NCBI GenBank assembly: GCA_022041995.1
Contig: CP074381.1
Coordinates: forward strand, 2,728,001-2,792,000
Reading direction: 5' to 3'
Source of the DNA: Cupriavidus necator
GTDB taxonomy: Bacteria; Pseudomonadota; Gammaproteobacteria; Burkholderiales; Burkholderiaceae
DNA: 64,000 bases
Part shown: piece by piece, positions 27,719 through 36,548 of the stretch
Layout: every line of letters begins with the position of its first letter
Numbering within the stretch: position 1 is the first letter of the stretch
The notes under the pieces: generated by a model
Told to the model about the DNA's origin: nothing
The model's database searches: none
What the model saw: only the letters and a program-made list of their open reading frames with translations
Program-made: the position numbers and the translations under genes

Positions 27719-27795
27719 TGGCGGAGTGGACGGGACTCGAACCCGCGACCCCCGGCGTGACAGGCCGGTATTCTAACCGACTGAACTACCACTCC
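27719..27795 (-). tRNA. tRNA-Asp (GTC), copy 1
   Basis: Minus-strand cloverleaf with acceptor GGAGTGG/CCACTCC, anticodon GTC in CCTGTCACG, T arm GGTTCGAGT, discriminator G and an encoded CCA. Identical to the copy at 28319. Last gene of the Ala-Glu-Asp operon copy 1. Confidence 0.97.
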
Positions 27796-27863
27796 ATAGT
27801 CGGCGCCGACTGGAGCCTTGGCTCCGGACGACTGGCTGGGCGTTTGATTACGCCCTGCTGTTT

Positions 27864-27939
27864 TGGCGTCCCCTAGGGGATTCGAACCCCTGTACTCACC
27901 GTGAAAGGGTGATGTCCTAGGCCTCTAGACGAAGGGGAC
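27864..27939 (-). tRNA. tRNA-Glu (TTC), copy 1
   Basis: Minus-strand cloverleaf with acceptor GTCCCCT/AGGGGAC, anticodon TTC in CCTTTCACG, T arm GGTTCGAAT and an encoded CCA. Middle gene of the first Ala-Glu-Asp operon; identical to the copy at 28465. Confidence 0.97.
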
Positions 27940-28044
27940 AGAAACTTGTTTTACAACGCATTTTCTGTCTTGCGCTGGAAAGTCCGCCATCATAGCAGGC
28001 TTTTTCGCGCCTGGGAAGCTTCTTTTCAGACGCTTCCCAAATTC

Positions 28045-28120
<76 letters not shown>

Positions 28121-28201
28121 GTATCCGGTACGGCTGGACGGTTACTGCTGGAACCACCTTCGCTGCCTGCCGCTTACCGCAGCATTTGCAGCGAAGACAG
28201 G

Positions 28202-28231
28202 ATTATATAGCGAATTTCGCAACGAATGCAA
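28202..28231 (-). promoter_or_regulatory. Promoter of tRNA operon copy 1
   Basis: On the minus strand, -35 TTGCAT (28231-28226) is separated by 18 bases from a perfect -10 TATAAT (28207-28202), about 80 bases upstream of tRNA-Ala. Confidence 0.75.
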
Positions 28232-28281
28232 CATTTTTTATTGCGTTTGCAGCGATTAACGACATAATCCCTCACCCAAAG

Positions 28282-28314
28282 AAAAACCCGCATGGCGCAA
28301 ACCATGCGGGTTTA
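28282..28314 (-). terminator. Terminator of tRNA operon copy 2
   Basis: A 12-base-pair stem AAACCCGCATGG / CCATGCGGGTTT with a six-base loop, and on the minus strand a run of five T. It lies five bases past the end of tRNA-Asp copy 2. Confidence 0.85.
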
Positions 28315-28318
28315 GTTT

Positions 28319-28395
28319 TGGCGGAGTGGACGGGACTCGAACCCGCGACCCCCGGCGTGACAGGCCGGTATTCTAACCGACTGAACTACCACTCC
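28319..28395 (-). tRNA. tRNA-Asp (GTC), copy 2
   Basis: Same sequence as the copy at 27719: acceptor GGAGTGG, anticodon GTC, encoded CCA. Last gene of the second Ala-Glu-Asp operon. Confidence 0.97.
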
Positions 28396-28464
28396 TTAGT
28401 CGGCTGCCGCTTCAAGCTGATGCTTGAGACGACATGCTGGACGTCTGATTACGCCCTGCTGTTA

Positions 28465-28540
28465 TGGCGTCCCCTAGGGGATTCGAACCCCTGTACTCAC
28501 CGTGAAAGGGTGATGTCCTAGGCCTCTAGACGAAGGGGAC
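28465..28540 (-). tRNA. tRNA-Glu (TTC), copy 2
   Basis: Same sequence as the copy at 27864: acceptor GTCCCCT, anticodon TTC, encoded CCA. Middle gene of operon copy 2. Confidence 0.97.
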
Positions 28541-28607
28541 AGAAACTTGTCTTTCAACACGTTCCGTCTGGCGGCACCCGAAAACAACCTGGATGACACC
28601 TAAATCT

Positions 28608-28683
<76 letters not shown>

Positions 28684-28753
28684 ATGGTACTGCCATTTAC
28701 TGCAACTTGCTGCGTTTTCGCCTGATTTAACTGCCGTTTCAAGCGAAGCCAAG

Positions 28754-28781
28754 ATTATATATCAACTACCAATCTTTGCAA
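28754..28781 (-). promoter_or_regulatory. Promoter of tRNA operon copy 2
   Basis: On the minus strand, -35 TTGCAA (28781-28776), a 16-base spacer and a perfect -10 TATAAT (28759-28754), about 70 bases upstream of tRNA-Ala copy 2. Each operon copy thus has its own promoter and terminator. Confidence 0.75.
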
Positions 28782-28957
28782 GCTCCCGTTTCAGCTTTTT
28801 TCGCTTTCCCGTCACTTCAATATTCAGCTCGGAGATCGCGAAAATCCTTGCGGATCCGCCAGCCCGCTTGGTCAGGGACCGCGCTGCAGGGAGAAAAAGA
28901 TTATGCGCAAATCCGGCCCGGAGCGCAAGCCCCCGGCGCGGACTTTTTCACGACTTT

Positions 28958-30358
28958 TTATGCAGCTGCCGCCAGGCGCCGCAGCACCGTGTCGCGGCCG
29001 AACAGTTCCAGCACCGCATCGATACCCGGCGTCTGCAGCTGGCCGGCCACCAGCAGGCGAACCGGCATGGCCAGCCGGGGCATCTTCAGGCCGAACTCGG
29101 CCAGCACCGCCTTGAAGGTGACGCTGATGGCTTCGCGCTTCCATTCCGGCAGCGCGGCCAGCTGGGTGGCCAGCGCTGCCAGCGCGGGCTGGATCTCCGG
29201 GGTCAGATGCTCGGCCTTGAGCGCGGCATCCGCCTGCGGCTCGCCGCGATAGAACAGCAGTGCCGCCTGCGCAACTTCCTTCAGCGTATTGGCGCGGTCC
29301 TTCACCAGCGCCACCACGCCAGCCAGGTCCGCCCCTTCCACCTTGCCGCCGAGCGCCTCGATGAACGGCTGCGTCAGCGTGGCCAGGCGCTGGTTGTCCC
29401 CGGCCTTGATGTAGTGGTTGTTCAGCCAGGCCAGCTTCTCGGGGTTGTACTGGGCCGGCGACTTGCCCAGGTGCTCCAGGTCGAACCATTCAACGAACTG
29501 CTCGCGCGAGAAGATCTCGGCATCGCCGTGGGCCCAGCCCAGGCGCGCCAGGTAGTTCAGCACGGCTTCGGGCAGGTAGCCTTCGTCGCGGTAGCCGGTC
29601 ACGGCCATGGCACCATGGCGCTTGCTCATCTTCTCGCCCTGCTCGTTGAGCACGGTCGGCAGGTGGGCATAGACCGGCGGCGTGCCGCCCAGCGCGCGGA
29701 TGATGTTGATCTGGCGCGGGGTGTTGTTGACATGGTCGTCGCCGCGGATCACGTGCGTGATCTTCATATCGAGGTCGTCCACCACCACGCAGAAGTTATA
29801 GGTGGGAGTGCCGTCCGGGCGCGCGATCACCAGGTCGTCGAGCTCGTCGTTGGAGATCTCGATGCGGCCCTTGACCGCGTCATCCCACACTACACTGCCG
29901 CCGATCGGGTTCTTGAAGCGGATCACCGGATCGACGCCCGCCGGCGGCTCGGGCAGGACCTTGCCCGGCTCGGGACGCCAGAAGCCGTTGTAGCGCGGCT
30001 TCTCGCCGCGCTCGCGCTGGGCTTCGCGCAGGGCGTCCAGCTCTTCGGTGCTCATGTAGCAGCGGTAGGCCAGGCCGGACTCGACCATCTGCGCGACCAC
30101 CTCGCGGTAGCGGTCCATGCGCTGCATCTGGTAGAACGGGCCTTCGTCGATATCCATCTCGAGCCAAGCCATGCTTTCCAGGATCACGTCGACCGCTTCC
30201 TGCGACGAACGCTCGACGTCAGTGTCTTCGATGCGCAGGATGAAATCGCCCTGCATACGGCGGGCGAAGGCCCAGGGATAGAGCGCGGAGCGGATATTGC
30301 CGAGGTGAATGAAACCGGTCGGGCTCGGCGCAAAGCGGGTGCGGACGCGTTGGGTCAT
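28958..30358 (-). CDS. gltX: Glutamate--tRNA ligase
   Basis: 466-aa class I aminoacyl-tRNA synthetase charging tRNA-Glu. The HIGH-type motif is in [18 protein letters not shown] near residue 10, the KMSKS-type motif is KMSKRHG near 245, and an anticodon-binding helical domain follows. The frame is open to 30442, but ATG 30358 ([13 protein letters not shown]) fits the family start. It lies downstream of the tRNA-Ala-Glu-Asp genes, so the enzyme and its own substrate tRNA are neighbours. Intact. Confidence 0.97.
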   Translation of the reverse strand: MTQRVRTRFAPSPTGFIHLGNIRSALYPWAFARRMQGDFILRIEDTDVERSSQEAVDVILESMAWLEMDIDEGPFYQMQRMDRYREVVAQMVESGLAYRCYMSTEELDALREAQRERGEKPRYNGFWRPEPGKVLPEPPAGVDPVIRFKNPIGGSVVWDDAVKGRIEISNDELDDLVIARPDGTPTYNFCVVVDDLDMKITHVIRGDDHVNNTPRQINIIRALGGTPPVYAHLPTVLNEQGEKMSKRHGAMAVTGYRDEGYLPEAVLNYLARLGWAHGDAEIFSREQFVEWFDLEHLGKSPAQYNPEKLAWLNNHYIKAGDNQRLATLTQPFIEALGGKVEGADLAGVVALVKDRANTLKEVAQAALLFYRGEPQADAALKAEHLTPEIQPALAALATQLAALPEWKREAISVTFKAVLAEFGLKMPRLAMPVRLLVAGQLQTPGIDAVLELFGRDTVLRRLAAAA

Positions 30359-30604
30359 GGTCAGGGGCAGAAACAAGAAAGCCCGCGCGCAGCGGCGCGC
30401 AGGCTGGTGTATGTGCAGGCCTTGCATTATACCAACGCGCATCCCTCGCCCCGCCCGGCGTGCCGGCGCCGCGCGGAATCATTTATGCTTGCGCCGGTCT
30501 GAGGTGATGCCGGTGATTCAGGCAGTGCGACGCCAGCCCCATGGAGGAGCGCCCGCATCACATCCCTGTATCCGCCGGTCCCACCTGGTTACTGATCCCG
30601 CTTC

Positions 30605-31525
30605 ATGCAACGACGTCATTTCCTCGGCATCTCCGCGGCCGCCCTGCTGGCGGGCTGCTCGCTCGGCCCGCGTCCCGCGCCGCCGGTCGCCACCACCCCG
30701 CCCGCGCCGCGGCCCGTCAAGATCGGCCTGGCGCTGGGCGGCGGCGCGGCGCGCGGCTTTGCCCATATCGGCGTGATCAAGGCGCTCGAAGCGCAAGGCA
30801 TCCATGCCGACCTGGTCACCGGCACCAGCGCCGGTGCAGTCGTGGCGGCGCTTTACGCCAGCGGACTGAATGGCTTCCAGCTGAACAAGCTGGCGCTGAC
30901 CATGGACGAGGCCGCCATCGCCGACTGGGCCCTGCCCTTTGGCACCCGCTTTGGCGGCTGGCTCAAGGGCGAGGCGCTGCAGAACTACATCAACCGGCTG
31001 GTGCAGAACCGGACGATCGAGGCCATGAAGCTGCCGCTGGGCATCGTCGCCACGGACCTCAAGAGCGGCGAGAAAGTCCTGTTCCGCCGCGGCAACACGG
31101 GCCAGGCCGTGCGCGCGTCGAGCAGCGTGCCCGGCGTGTTCCAGCCGGTGTCGATCCAGGGGCATGACTATGTCGACGGCGGCCTGGTCGAGCCGGTGCC
31201 GGTGGATTCCGCGCGCAGCATGGGCGCGGACTTCGTCATCGCGGTCAATATCTCGGCAGAACCGTCGGCGCAGAAGAACGCCGGCCAGAGCGGCGTGCTG
31301 CTGCAGACCACCGCGATCATGGGCCAGTCGATCAACAAGATGGCACTCGCGCGCGCCGACGTGGTGATCCGCCCCGAGCTGCCCGATATGGGCGGCAGCG
31401 ACTTCAACGCCCGCAACCGGGCCATACTGGCCGGCGAACAGGCCACCATGGCGGTGATGGCAACGCTGCGGCAGCGACTGGAGCAGGCCCGCCTGGCACC
31501 GGCCGGAACGGTCGCAGCGCAATAG
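30605..31525 (+). CDS. Patatin-like phospholipase lipoprotein (RssA type)
   Basis: 306-aa lipid acyl hydrolase of the bacterial patatin family. The N-terminus is a lipoprotein signal with lipobox LLAGC (Cys about residue 18), then a proline-rich tether. The catalytic core has the oxyanion loop LGGGAARGFAHIG, the nucleophile Ser in TGTSAGAV and the dyad Asp in YVDGGLVEPVP. It is predicted to sit on the outer-membrane inner face or periplasmic side. Convergent with the NlpC/P60 gene across a shared terminator. Intact. Confidence 0.9.
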   Translation: MQRRHFLGISAAALLAGCSLGPRPAPPVATTPPAPRPVKIGLALGGGAARGFAHIGVIKALEAQGIHADLVTGTSAGAVVAALYASGLNGFQLNKLALTMDEAAIADWALPFGTRFGGWLKGEALQNYINRLVQNRTIEAMKLPLGIVATDLKSGEKVLFRRGNTGQAVRASSSVPGVFQPVSIQGHDYVDGGLVEPVPVDSARSMGADFVIAVNISAEPSAQKNAGQSGVLLQTTAIMGQSINKMALARADVVIRPELPDMGGSDFNARNRAILAGEQATMAVMATLRQRLEQARLAPAGTVAAQ

Positions 31526-31550
31526 CCCTGGAGAGCACGCCTCGCCAACG

Positions 31551-31580
31551 CAAAAAGGACTGCCGCAGCAGTCCTTTTTG
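31551..31580. terminator. Bidirectional terminator
   Basis: A 13-base-pair stem CAAAAAGGACTGC / GCAGTCCTTTTTG with loop CGCA. T-rich on both strands, it lies between the convergent patatin and NlpC/P60 genes. Confidence 0.88.
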
Positions 31581-31599
31581 CTTGAAGCGTGCCGGAACC

Positions 31600-32280
31600 T
31601 CAGCCGCCGTACATCGATGCGCGGGCGACCTTGGGGTCGTAGCGCTTGAGCGTCTCGACCATGTCGCCGAGACCATCGGCACCGCCCTCCTTGCCATCCT
31701 CGATACGGCGGGCGCCGTTGTAGCGGGTCACCCAGTAAGCCGCACGCATGTCGTCGACACGGATCTTGCTGCCCGTGGACGGGGCATGCACGAACTTGTT
31801 GTCGCCGATATAGATGCCGACGTGCGAGAAGGTCTGGCGCATGGTGTTGAAGAACACCAGGTCGCCCGGACGCAGGTCGCTGGCCGCCACGGTGGCGCCG
31901 ACGCGGCTGATTTCGACTGAGCGGCGCGGCAGCATGAAGCCGAAGGTGTCATTGAACACGTAGCGGACGAAGCCGCTGCAGTCCAGGCCGGATTCGGGGC
32001 TGTTGCCGCCAAAGCGGTAACGCACGCCAATCAGGCCCAGCGCATTCATGACCAGGTCGCCAGCCTTGCTGGCAACGTTGCTGGTGGAATTCACCACCGA
32101 CGACAGCAAGCCGCGCTTGCCTTCCGCATGCGAGTCCGCGGCCTGGGCCGTGGCATCGATACGGGCGTCGGCATCCTTGAATACCGTATCCGCCAGCACT
32201 CCATTCGACACAGTCGCACCGCAGGCAATGGCAATTCCGACAGCGGCGCGCGCCAGGGAATGAAGTACCGATCGCTGCAT
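31600..32280 (-). CDS. NlpC/P60-family cell-wall hydrolase
   Basis: 226-aa secreted protein with an N-terminal signal peptide (AAVGIAIACGATVSNGVLA) and a C-terminal NlpC/P60 cysteine peptidase domain. The domain cleaves peptidoglycan stem peptides. The catalytic Cys is in SGLDCSGFVRY, the His in FSHVGIYIG and the third polar residue in VHAPSTG. Start ATG 32280 has GGGAG eight bases upstream and is preferred over the long open extension. A good sigma-70 promoter lies about 220 bases upstream, giving a long leader. Intact. Confidence 0.92.
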   Translation of the reverse strand: MQRSVLHSLARAAVGIAIACGATVSNGVLADTVFKDADARIDATAQAADSHAEGKRGLLSSVVNSTSNVASKAGDLVMNALGLIGVRYRFGGNSPESGLDCSGFVRYVFNDTFGFMLPRRSVEISRVGATVAASDLRPGDLVFFNTMRQTFSHVGIYIGDNKFVHAPSTGSKIRVDDMRAAYWVTRYNGARRIEDGKEGGADGLGDMVETLKRYDPKVARASMYGG

Positions 32281-32667
32281 TGGTTCTCCCGTTGATCGTT
32301 CCAAAGCAAGCCCCGGCACAAGTCCGGGGCGGGCTGGGTATCTGTGAAATTCGCGTGAACTTCGCGAGAAATTCTTGTGAACTGCGGGGAGAACCCTATG
32401 CAACATCCGCACCAGGCTTACAGGCCTGTCTTGCACCGCAAACGTGCCGTGCACGATCCAATGCGTCGGACGGACCACCCCAAAACTAGTTCTCGCGGGA
32501 TGGTAAAGGGTTGTCATTCACATGTCAAAGTTCGTTACAAATTCGCCGGATTTGACTGGCGAATCAACGATATAGGCGGGATTTCGCATCTTGTTTATCG
32601 GATTACTCCGATCAACCGGATGCTAGTCAGGCGGGGCCGCGGCGTTGCTGCGCCGCACACTTCCGGC
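32281..32667. other. Intergenic region upstream of the NlpC/P60 gene
   Basis: 387 bases of relatively AT-rich sequence between two minus-strand genes. It holds the NlpC/P60 promoter (32500-32528) and a dyad ATTCGCC-N10-GGCGAAT at 32539-32562. A GC-rich stem GCGGCG/CGCCGC at 32639-32656, without a T-run, lies just past the end of yejF. No coding capacity was recognised. Confidence 0.65.
32500..32528 (-). promoter_or_regulatory. Sigma-70 promoter of the NlpC/P60 gene
   Basis: On the minus strand, a consensus -35 TTGACA (32528-32523), a 17-base spacer and -10 TACCAT (32505-32500). Transcription would start near 32493, leaving a leader of about 210 bases. Confidence 0.75.
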
Positions 32668-34329
32668 TCAGGCCGCGCCGACCTGTGCCGCCGCCATCAG
32701 CTTGCGCGTATAGGGGTGCTGGGGTGCGCCCAGCACTGCTTCGGTATCGCCGGCCTCGACCACCTCCCCCGCCTTCATCACGAGGACCCGATGCGCCATG
32801 GCACGGATCACCGCCAGGTCATGGCTGATGAACAGGTAGGTGAGGTTGTACTTGTGCTGCAGCTGGGACAGCAGCGCCAGCACCTGCTGCTGGATCGACA
32901 CGTCCAGCGCCGAAGTGGGCTCGTCCAGCACCAGGATCTGCGGCTTGAGGATCAGCACCCGGGCAATGGCGATGCGCTGCCGCTGCCCGCCCGAGAATTC
33001 ATGTGGATAGCGGCCCAGCGCGGTGCGGTCCAGGCCGACCTCGCGCAGGGCTTCGATCACGCGCTGGCGCGTGCCCTCGCGCGACAGCCCGGGCTGGTGC
33101 AGCGCCAGGCCTTCGCCGACGATCTGCTCGATGGTCATGCGCGGCGCCAGCGAGCCGAACGGGTCCTGGAACACCACCTGCATGCGCGCGCGCAACTGGC
33201 GGCGATCGTCGCGCGTGGCGGTGTCGAAGCTGCGGCCCAGGAAATGGATGGTGCCGCCGCTTTTGCGCTGCAGCGCCAGCACGGTATGCGCCAGCGTGGT
33301 CTTGCCCGAACCGGACTCGCCGACGATGCCGACGGTCTCGCCCTCGCGCAGCTGGAAGTCCACGTCCTTGACCGCCGCGAACTGGTCCTTGCCGAACCAG
33401 CCGGCCAGCCCGCGGCGCTTGCGCGCGTAGTTGACGCTCAGCTTGCGCGCTTCCAGCAGCACCGGCGCCAGCGGCACCAGCGGCAGCACCTCGCGCCTGG
33501 GGCGGCTGTCGATCAGCTTGCGGGTGTAGGGGTGCTGGGGGGCGGCAAACACCTGCGCGGTCTCGCCGGTCTCGACCAGCACGCCCTTCTCCATCACGCC
33601 CACGCGCTGGGCAAAGGCGCGCACCAGGTTCAGGTCGTGGGTGATCAGCATCACCGCCATGCCGAACTCGGCCTGCAGGTCGCGCAGCAGGTCCAGGATC
33701 TGGGCGCGGATGGTCACGTCCAGCGCCGTGGTCGGCTCGTCGGCCAGCAGCAGCTTGGGGCGGCAAGCCAGCGCCATGGCGATCATGGCGCGCTGGCGCT
33801 GGCCGCCCGAGAGCTGGTGCGGAAAGCTGTCGAAGCGGTGCGCGGCGTCGCTGATGCCAGTGCGCTCCAGCAGCGCGATGGCGCGCTCGCGCGCGGCGCG
33901 GCGGTCCAGGCCCTCGTGCAGCGCCAGTGTCTCGACGATCTGGTTGCCGATGGTGTACAGCGGGTTGAGCGCCGTCATCGGCTCCTGGAAGATCATCGCG
34001 ATCTCCGCGCCGCGGATGCCGCGCATCTCGCGGTCCGACACCTCCAGCAGGTTCTTGCCCTCGAAGCGGATCGCGCCGTCGTAGTAGGCGTCTTCCACCA
34101 GCCGCAGCATCGCCAGCGCGGTCACGGTCTTGCCCGAGCCCGATTCGCCCACCAGCGCGTAGCGCTCGCCCGCGCGCAGGTCGAAGCTGACTTCGCGCAC
34201 GGCACGGGTGGCATGCTCGCCGTGGCCAAAAGTGACGGAAAGCTTGTCGACGCACATCAGCGTGGAACCGGGCGCCGGCGCCGCGGCCGGCGCCACGGCC
34301 GGCTGGATCACGGGAGACACCGCGGTCAT
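32668..34329 (-). CDS. yejF: Peptide ABC transporter ATP-binding protein, two fused ATPase domains (YejF)
   Basis: 553-aa double ATPase energising the YejABEF importer of oligopeptides and microcin C-like compounds. Each half has Walker A GESGSGKT, a signature (LSGGQRQRAMIAM in the first, FSGGQRQRIAIAR in the second) and Walker B (LLLADEPTTALD and ILVLDEPTSALD). Both end with the oligopeptide-family tail QHPYTRKL. Start ATG 34329 overlaps the yejE stop by four bases. The frame stays open upstream through the overlapping yejE, but the family start fits 34329. Intact. Confidence 0.93.
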   Translation of the reverse strand: MTAVSPVIQPAVAPAAAPAPGSTLMCVDKLSVTFGHGEHATRAVREVSFDLRAGERYALVGESGSGKTVTALAMLRLVEDAYYDGAIRFEGKNLLEVSDREMRGIRGAEIAMIFQEPMTALNPLYTIGNQIVETLALHEGLDRRAARERAIALLERTGISDAAHRFDSFPHQLSGGQRQRAMIAMALACRPKLLLADEPTTALDVTIRAQILDLLRDLQAEFGMAVMLITHDLNLVRAFAQRVGVMEKGVLVETGETAQVFAAPQHPYTRKLIDSRPRREVLPLVPLAPVLLEARKLSVNYARKRRGLAGWFGKDQFAAVKDVDFQLREGETVGIVGESGSGKTTLAHTVLALQRKSGGTIHFLGRSFDTATRDDRRQLRARMQVVFQDPFGSLAPRMTIEQIVGEGLALHQPGLSREGTRQRVIEALREVGLDRTALGRYPHEFSGGQRQRIAIARVLILKPQILVLDEPTSALDVSIQQQVLALLSQLQHKYNLTYLFISHDLAVIRAMAHRVLVMKAGEVVEAGDTEAVLGAPQHPYTRKLMAAAQVGAA

Positions 34330-35462
34330 GGCGTGGCCTCCGGTGCTGCCCCGGCCGGCGCGCCGGCCGGGATCTTGGGCTCGACCCGGCCGCGCAGCGC
34401 CGCCAGGCCCAGGCGGGTATCGAAGGCATCGCGCAGCGCGTCGCCCATGAAGGTCAGCAGCAGCAGCGTGACCACCAGCACCGCGAAGGTCGACAGCGAA
34501 ATCCACCACGCATCCAGGTTGGCCTTGCCCTGCGCCAGCAGTTCGCCCAGGCTGGGCGTGGTGGGCGGCACCCCCATGCCGAGGAAGTCCAGGCTGGTCA
34601 GCGCCAGGATGGCGGCGCTCATGCGGAACGGCAGGAAGGTGATCACCGGGGTCAGGCTGTTGGGCAGGATATGGCGCCACATGATCTGCACGTTGGACAG
34701 GCCCAGCGCGCGCGCGGCCTTGACGTAGTCGAGCGAGCGGTTGCGGTAGAACTCGGCGCGCACGTAGTCGGACAGGCCCATCCAGCCGAACAGCGACAGC
34801 AGGATGATAAGCAGCGCCAGGCTGGGCTCGAAGATCGAGGCAAAGATGATCAGCAGGTACAGCTCCGGCATCGAGCTCCAGATCTCGATGGCGCGCTGCG
34901 AGAACAGGTCGAAGCGCCCGCCGAAGAAGCCCATCAGCGCCCCCGTCAGCGTTCCCACCAGCACCCCGATCACGGTCAGCGCCATGCCGAACAGCACCGA
35001 CACCCGGAAGCCGTACAGCAGCCGGGCCAGGATGTCGCGGCCGCGGTCGTCGGTGCCCAGCCAGTTCTCTGCCGACGGCGGCGCCGGGTTCGGCTCCTTG
35101 GCAAAGTAGTTGAGCGAGTCGTACGAATAATGGTTCAGCGGGAACACCGCGAAGTTGCCGTTGGTGGTGATGCGGTCGCGGATATACGGATCGAGGTAGT
35201 CCGCGGGCGTGGCGAAATCGCCGTCGAAGGTGGTTTCCGGGTAGACCTTGACGATGGGGAAATACCATTCGCCCTTGTAGTGCACCACCAGGGGCCGGTT
35301 GCTGGACAGCAGCTCGGCGCCCAGGCTCAGCATGAAGATGACCACGAAGATCACCAGGCTCCAGTAGCCGCGCCGGTTGCGGCGAAAGCGCTGCCAGGCG
35401 CGCTGGCGCGGCGAGGGCGAATGCGGCAGGCCGTTGGGGGCCGCGTGCGTGAACAGTTTCAT
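34326..35462 (-). CDS. yejE: Peptide ABC transporter permease YejE
   Basis: 378-aa inner-membrane permease. The first helix (WSLVIFVVIFMLSLGAELL) is followed by a periplasmic insertion with YSYDSLNYF. The characteristic NWLGTDDRGRDILARLLYGFR then precedes five helices and the coupling loop DYVKAARALGLSNVQIMWRH. It overlaps yejF (ATGA) and the yejB stop by four bases, so yejB-yejE-yejF are translationally coupled. Intact. Confidence 0.94.
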   Translation of the reverse strand: MKLFTHAAPNGLPHSPSPRQRAWQRFRRNRRGYWSLVIFVVIFMLSLGAELLSSNRPLVVHYKGEWYFPIVKVYPETTFDGDFATPADYLDPYIRDRITTNGNFAVFPLNHYSYDSLNYFAKEPNPAPPSAENWLGTDDRGRDILARLLYGFRVSVLFGMALTVIGVLVGTLTGALMGFFGGRFDLFSQRAIEIWSSMPELYLLIIFASIFEPSLALLIILLSLFGWMGLSDYVRAEFYRNRSLDYVKAARALGLSNVQIMWRHILPNSLTPVITFLPFRMSAAILALTSLDFLGMGVPPTTPSLGELLAQGKANLDAWWISLSTFAVLVVTLLLLTFMGDALRDAFDTRLGLAALRGRVEPKIPAGAPAGAAPEATP

Positions 35463-36508
35463 CGGTGCAAGCCCTCGAAATGGATGCGCGGGTCCACCAG
35501 CACGTAGCAGACATCGGAGATCAGGCGCGTGACCAGCCCGATCAGCGTGAACAGGTAGAGCGTGCCCAGCACCACCGGATAGTCGCGCCGCAGCACCGCT
35601 TCATAGGACAGCAGGCCCAGCCCGTCCAGCGAGAACAACGTTTCGATCAGCAGCGAGCCGGTGAAGAAGGCGCCGATGAACGCGGCCGGGAAGCCCGTCA
35701 CCAGCGGGATCAGCGCGTTGCGGAACACATGCTTCCACAGCACGCGGCGCTCCCCTAGGCCCTTGGCGCGCGCGGTCAGCACGTATTGCTTGCGGATTTC
35801 CTCGAGGAAGGCATTCTTGGTCAGCATGGTGACCACCGCGAAGCTGCCCACCACCGATGCCGTGATCGGCAGCACCAGGTGCCACAGGTAGTCCATCACC
35901 TTGCCCATCAGCGAAAGCTGATCCCAGTTGTCGGAGGTCAGCCCGCGCAGCGGGAACCACTGCACGAAAGTGCCGCCGCCGAACAGCACCAGCAGCAGCA
36001 CGCCCAGCACGAAGCCAGGGATGGCATAGCCCACCAGCACGATGATGCTGGTCACCACGTCAAAGCGGCTGCCCGCGCGGATGGCCTTGGAGATGCCCAG
36101 CGGCACCGATATCAGGTAAGTCAGGAAGAAGGTCCACAATCCCAGGCTGACCGACACCGGCAGCTTGGACTTGACCAGCTCCCACACGCTGCGGTGCTGG
36201 AAATAGCTCTGGCCCAGGTCGAACTGCGCAAAGCGCTTGAGCATCAGGAAGTAGCGCTCCAGCGGCGGCTTGTCGAAGCCGTACAGGGCCTGGATCTCCT
36301 TGATCTTCTCGGGGTCGACGCCGCGCCGCCCACGGTATTCGGCGCCGCCGCCGCTGGCTTCGCCAGCGCCGCCCCGCCCTTTCAGTTCCATCATCATCTG
36401 TTCGACCGGACCGCCCGGCACGAACTGGATCACCACGAAGGTCAGCGTGATGACCCCGATCAGCGTCGGGATCATCAGCAGGATGCGCTTGAGCAGGTAG
36501 GCAAGCAT
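35459..36508 (-). CDS. yejB: Peptide ABC transporter permease YejB
   Basis: 349-aa permease pairing with YejE. It begins MLAYLLKRILLMIPTLIGV, carries VPGGPVEQMMMEL and a Gly-rich loop typical of YejB, then five further helices with the coupling loop QYVLTARAKGLGERRVLWKH. The four-base overlap with yejE continues the coupled series. Intact. Confidence 0.94.
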   Translation of the reverse strand: MLAYLLKRILLMIPTLIGVITLTFVVIQFVPGGPVEQMMMELKGRGGAGEASGGGAEYRGRRGVDPEKIKEIQALYGFDKPPLERYFLMLKRFAQFDLGQSYFQHRSVWELVKSKLPVSVSLGLWTFFLTYLISVPLGISKAIRAGSRFDVVTSIIVLVGYAIPGFVLGVLLLVLFGGGTFVQWFPLRGLTSDNWDQLSLMGKVMDYLWHLVLPITASVVGSFAVVTMLTKNAFLEEIRKQYVLTARAKGLGERRVLWKHVFRNALIPLVTGFPAAFIGAFFTGSLLIETLFSLDGLGLLSYEAVLRRDYPVVLGTLYLFTLIGLVTRLISDVCYVLVDPRIHFEGLHR

Positions 36509-36548
36509 CGGCCGGTCCTCTTCCTTGTCTTGGTCGCGGCGGGGCGCG

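Noticed and set aside
32511..32528. TTGTCAT-N4-ATGTCAA, a Pho-box-like repeat with 11-base spacing
   Set aside because: On the minus strand the same bases include a consensus -35 (TTGACA) with a -10 at 17 bases for the NlpC/P60 gene, and no plus-strand gene follows.
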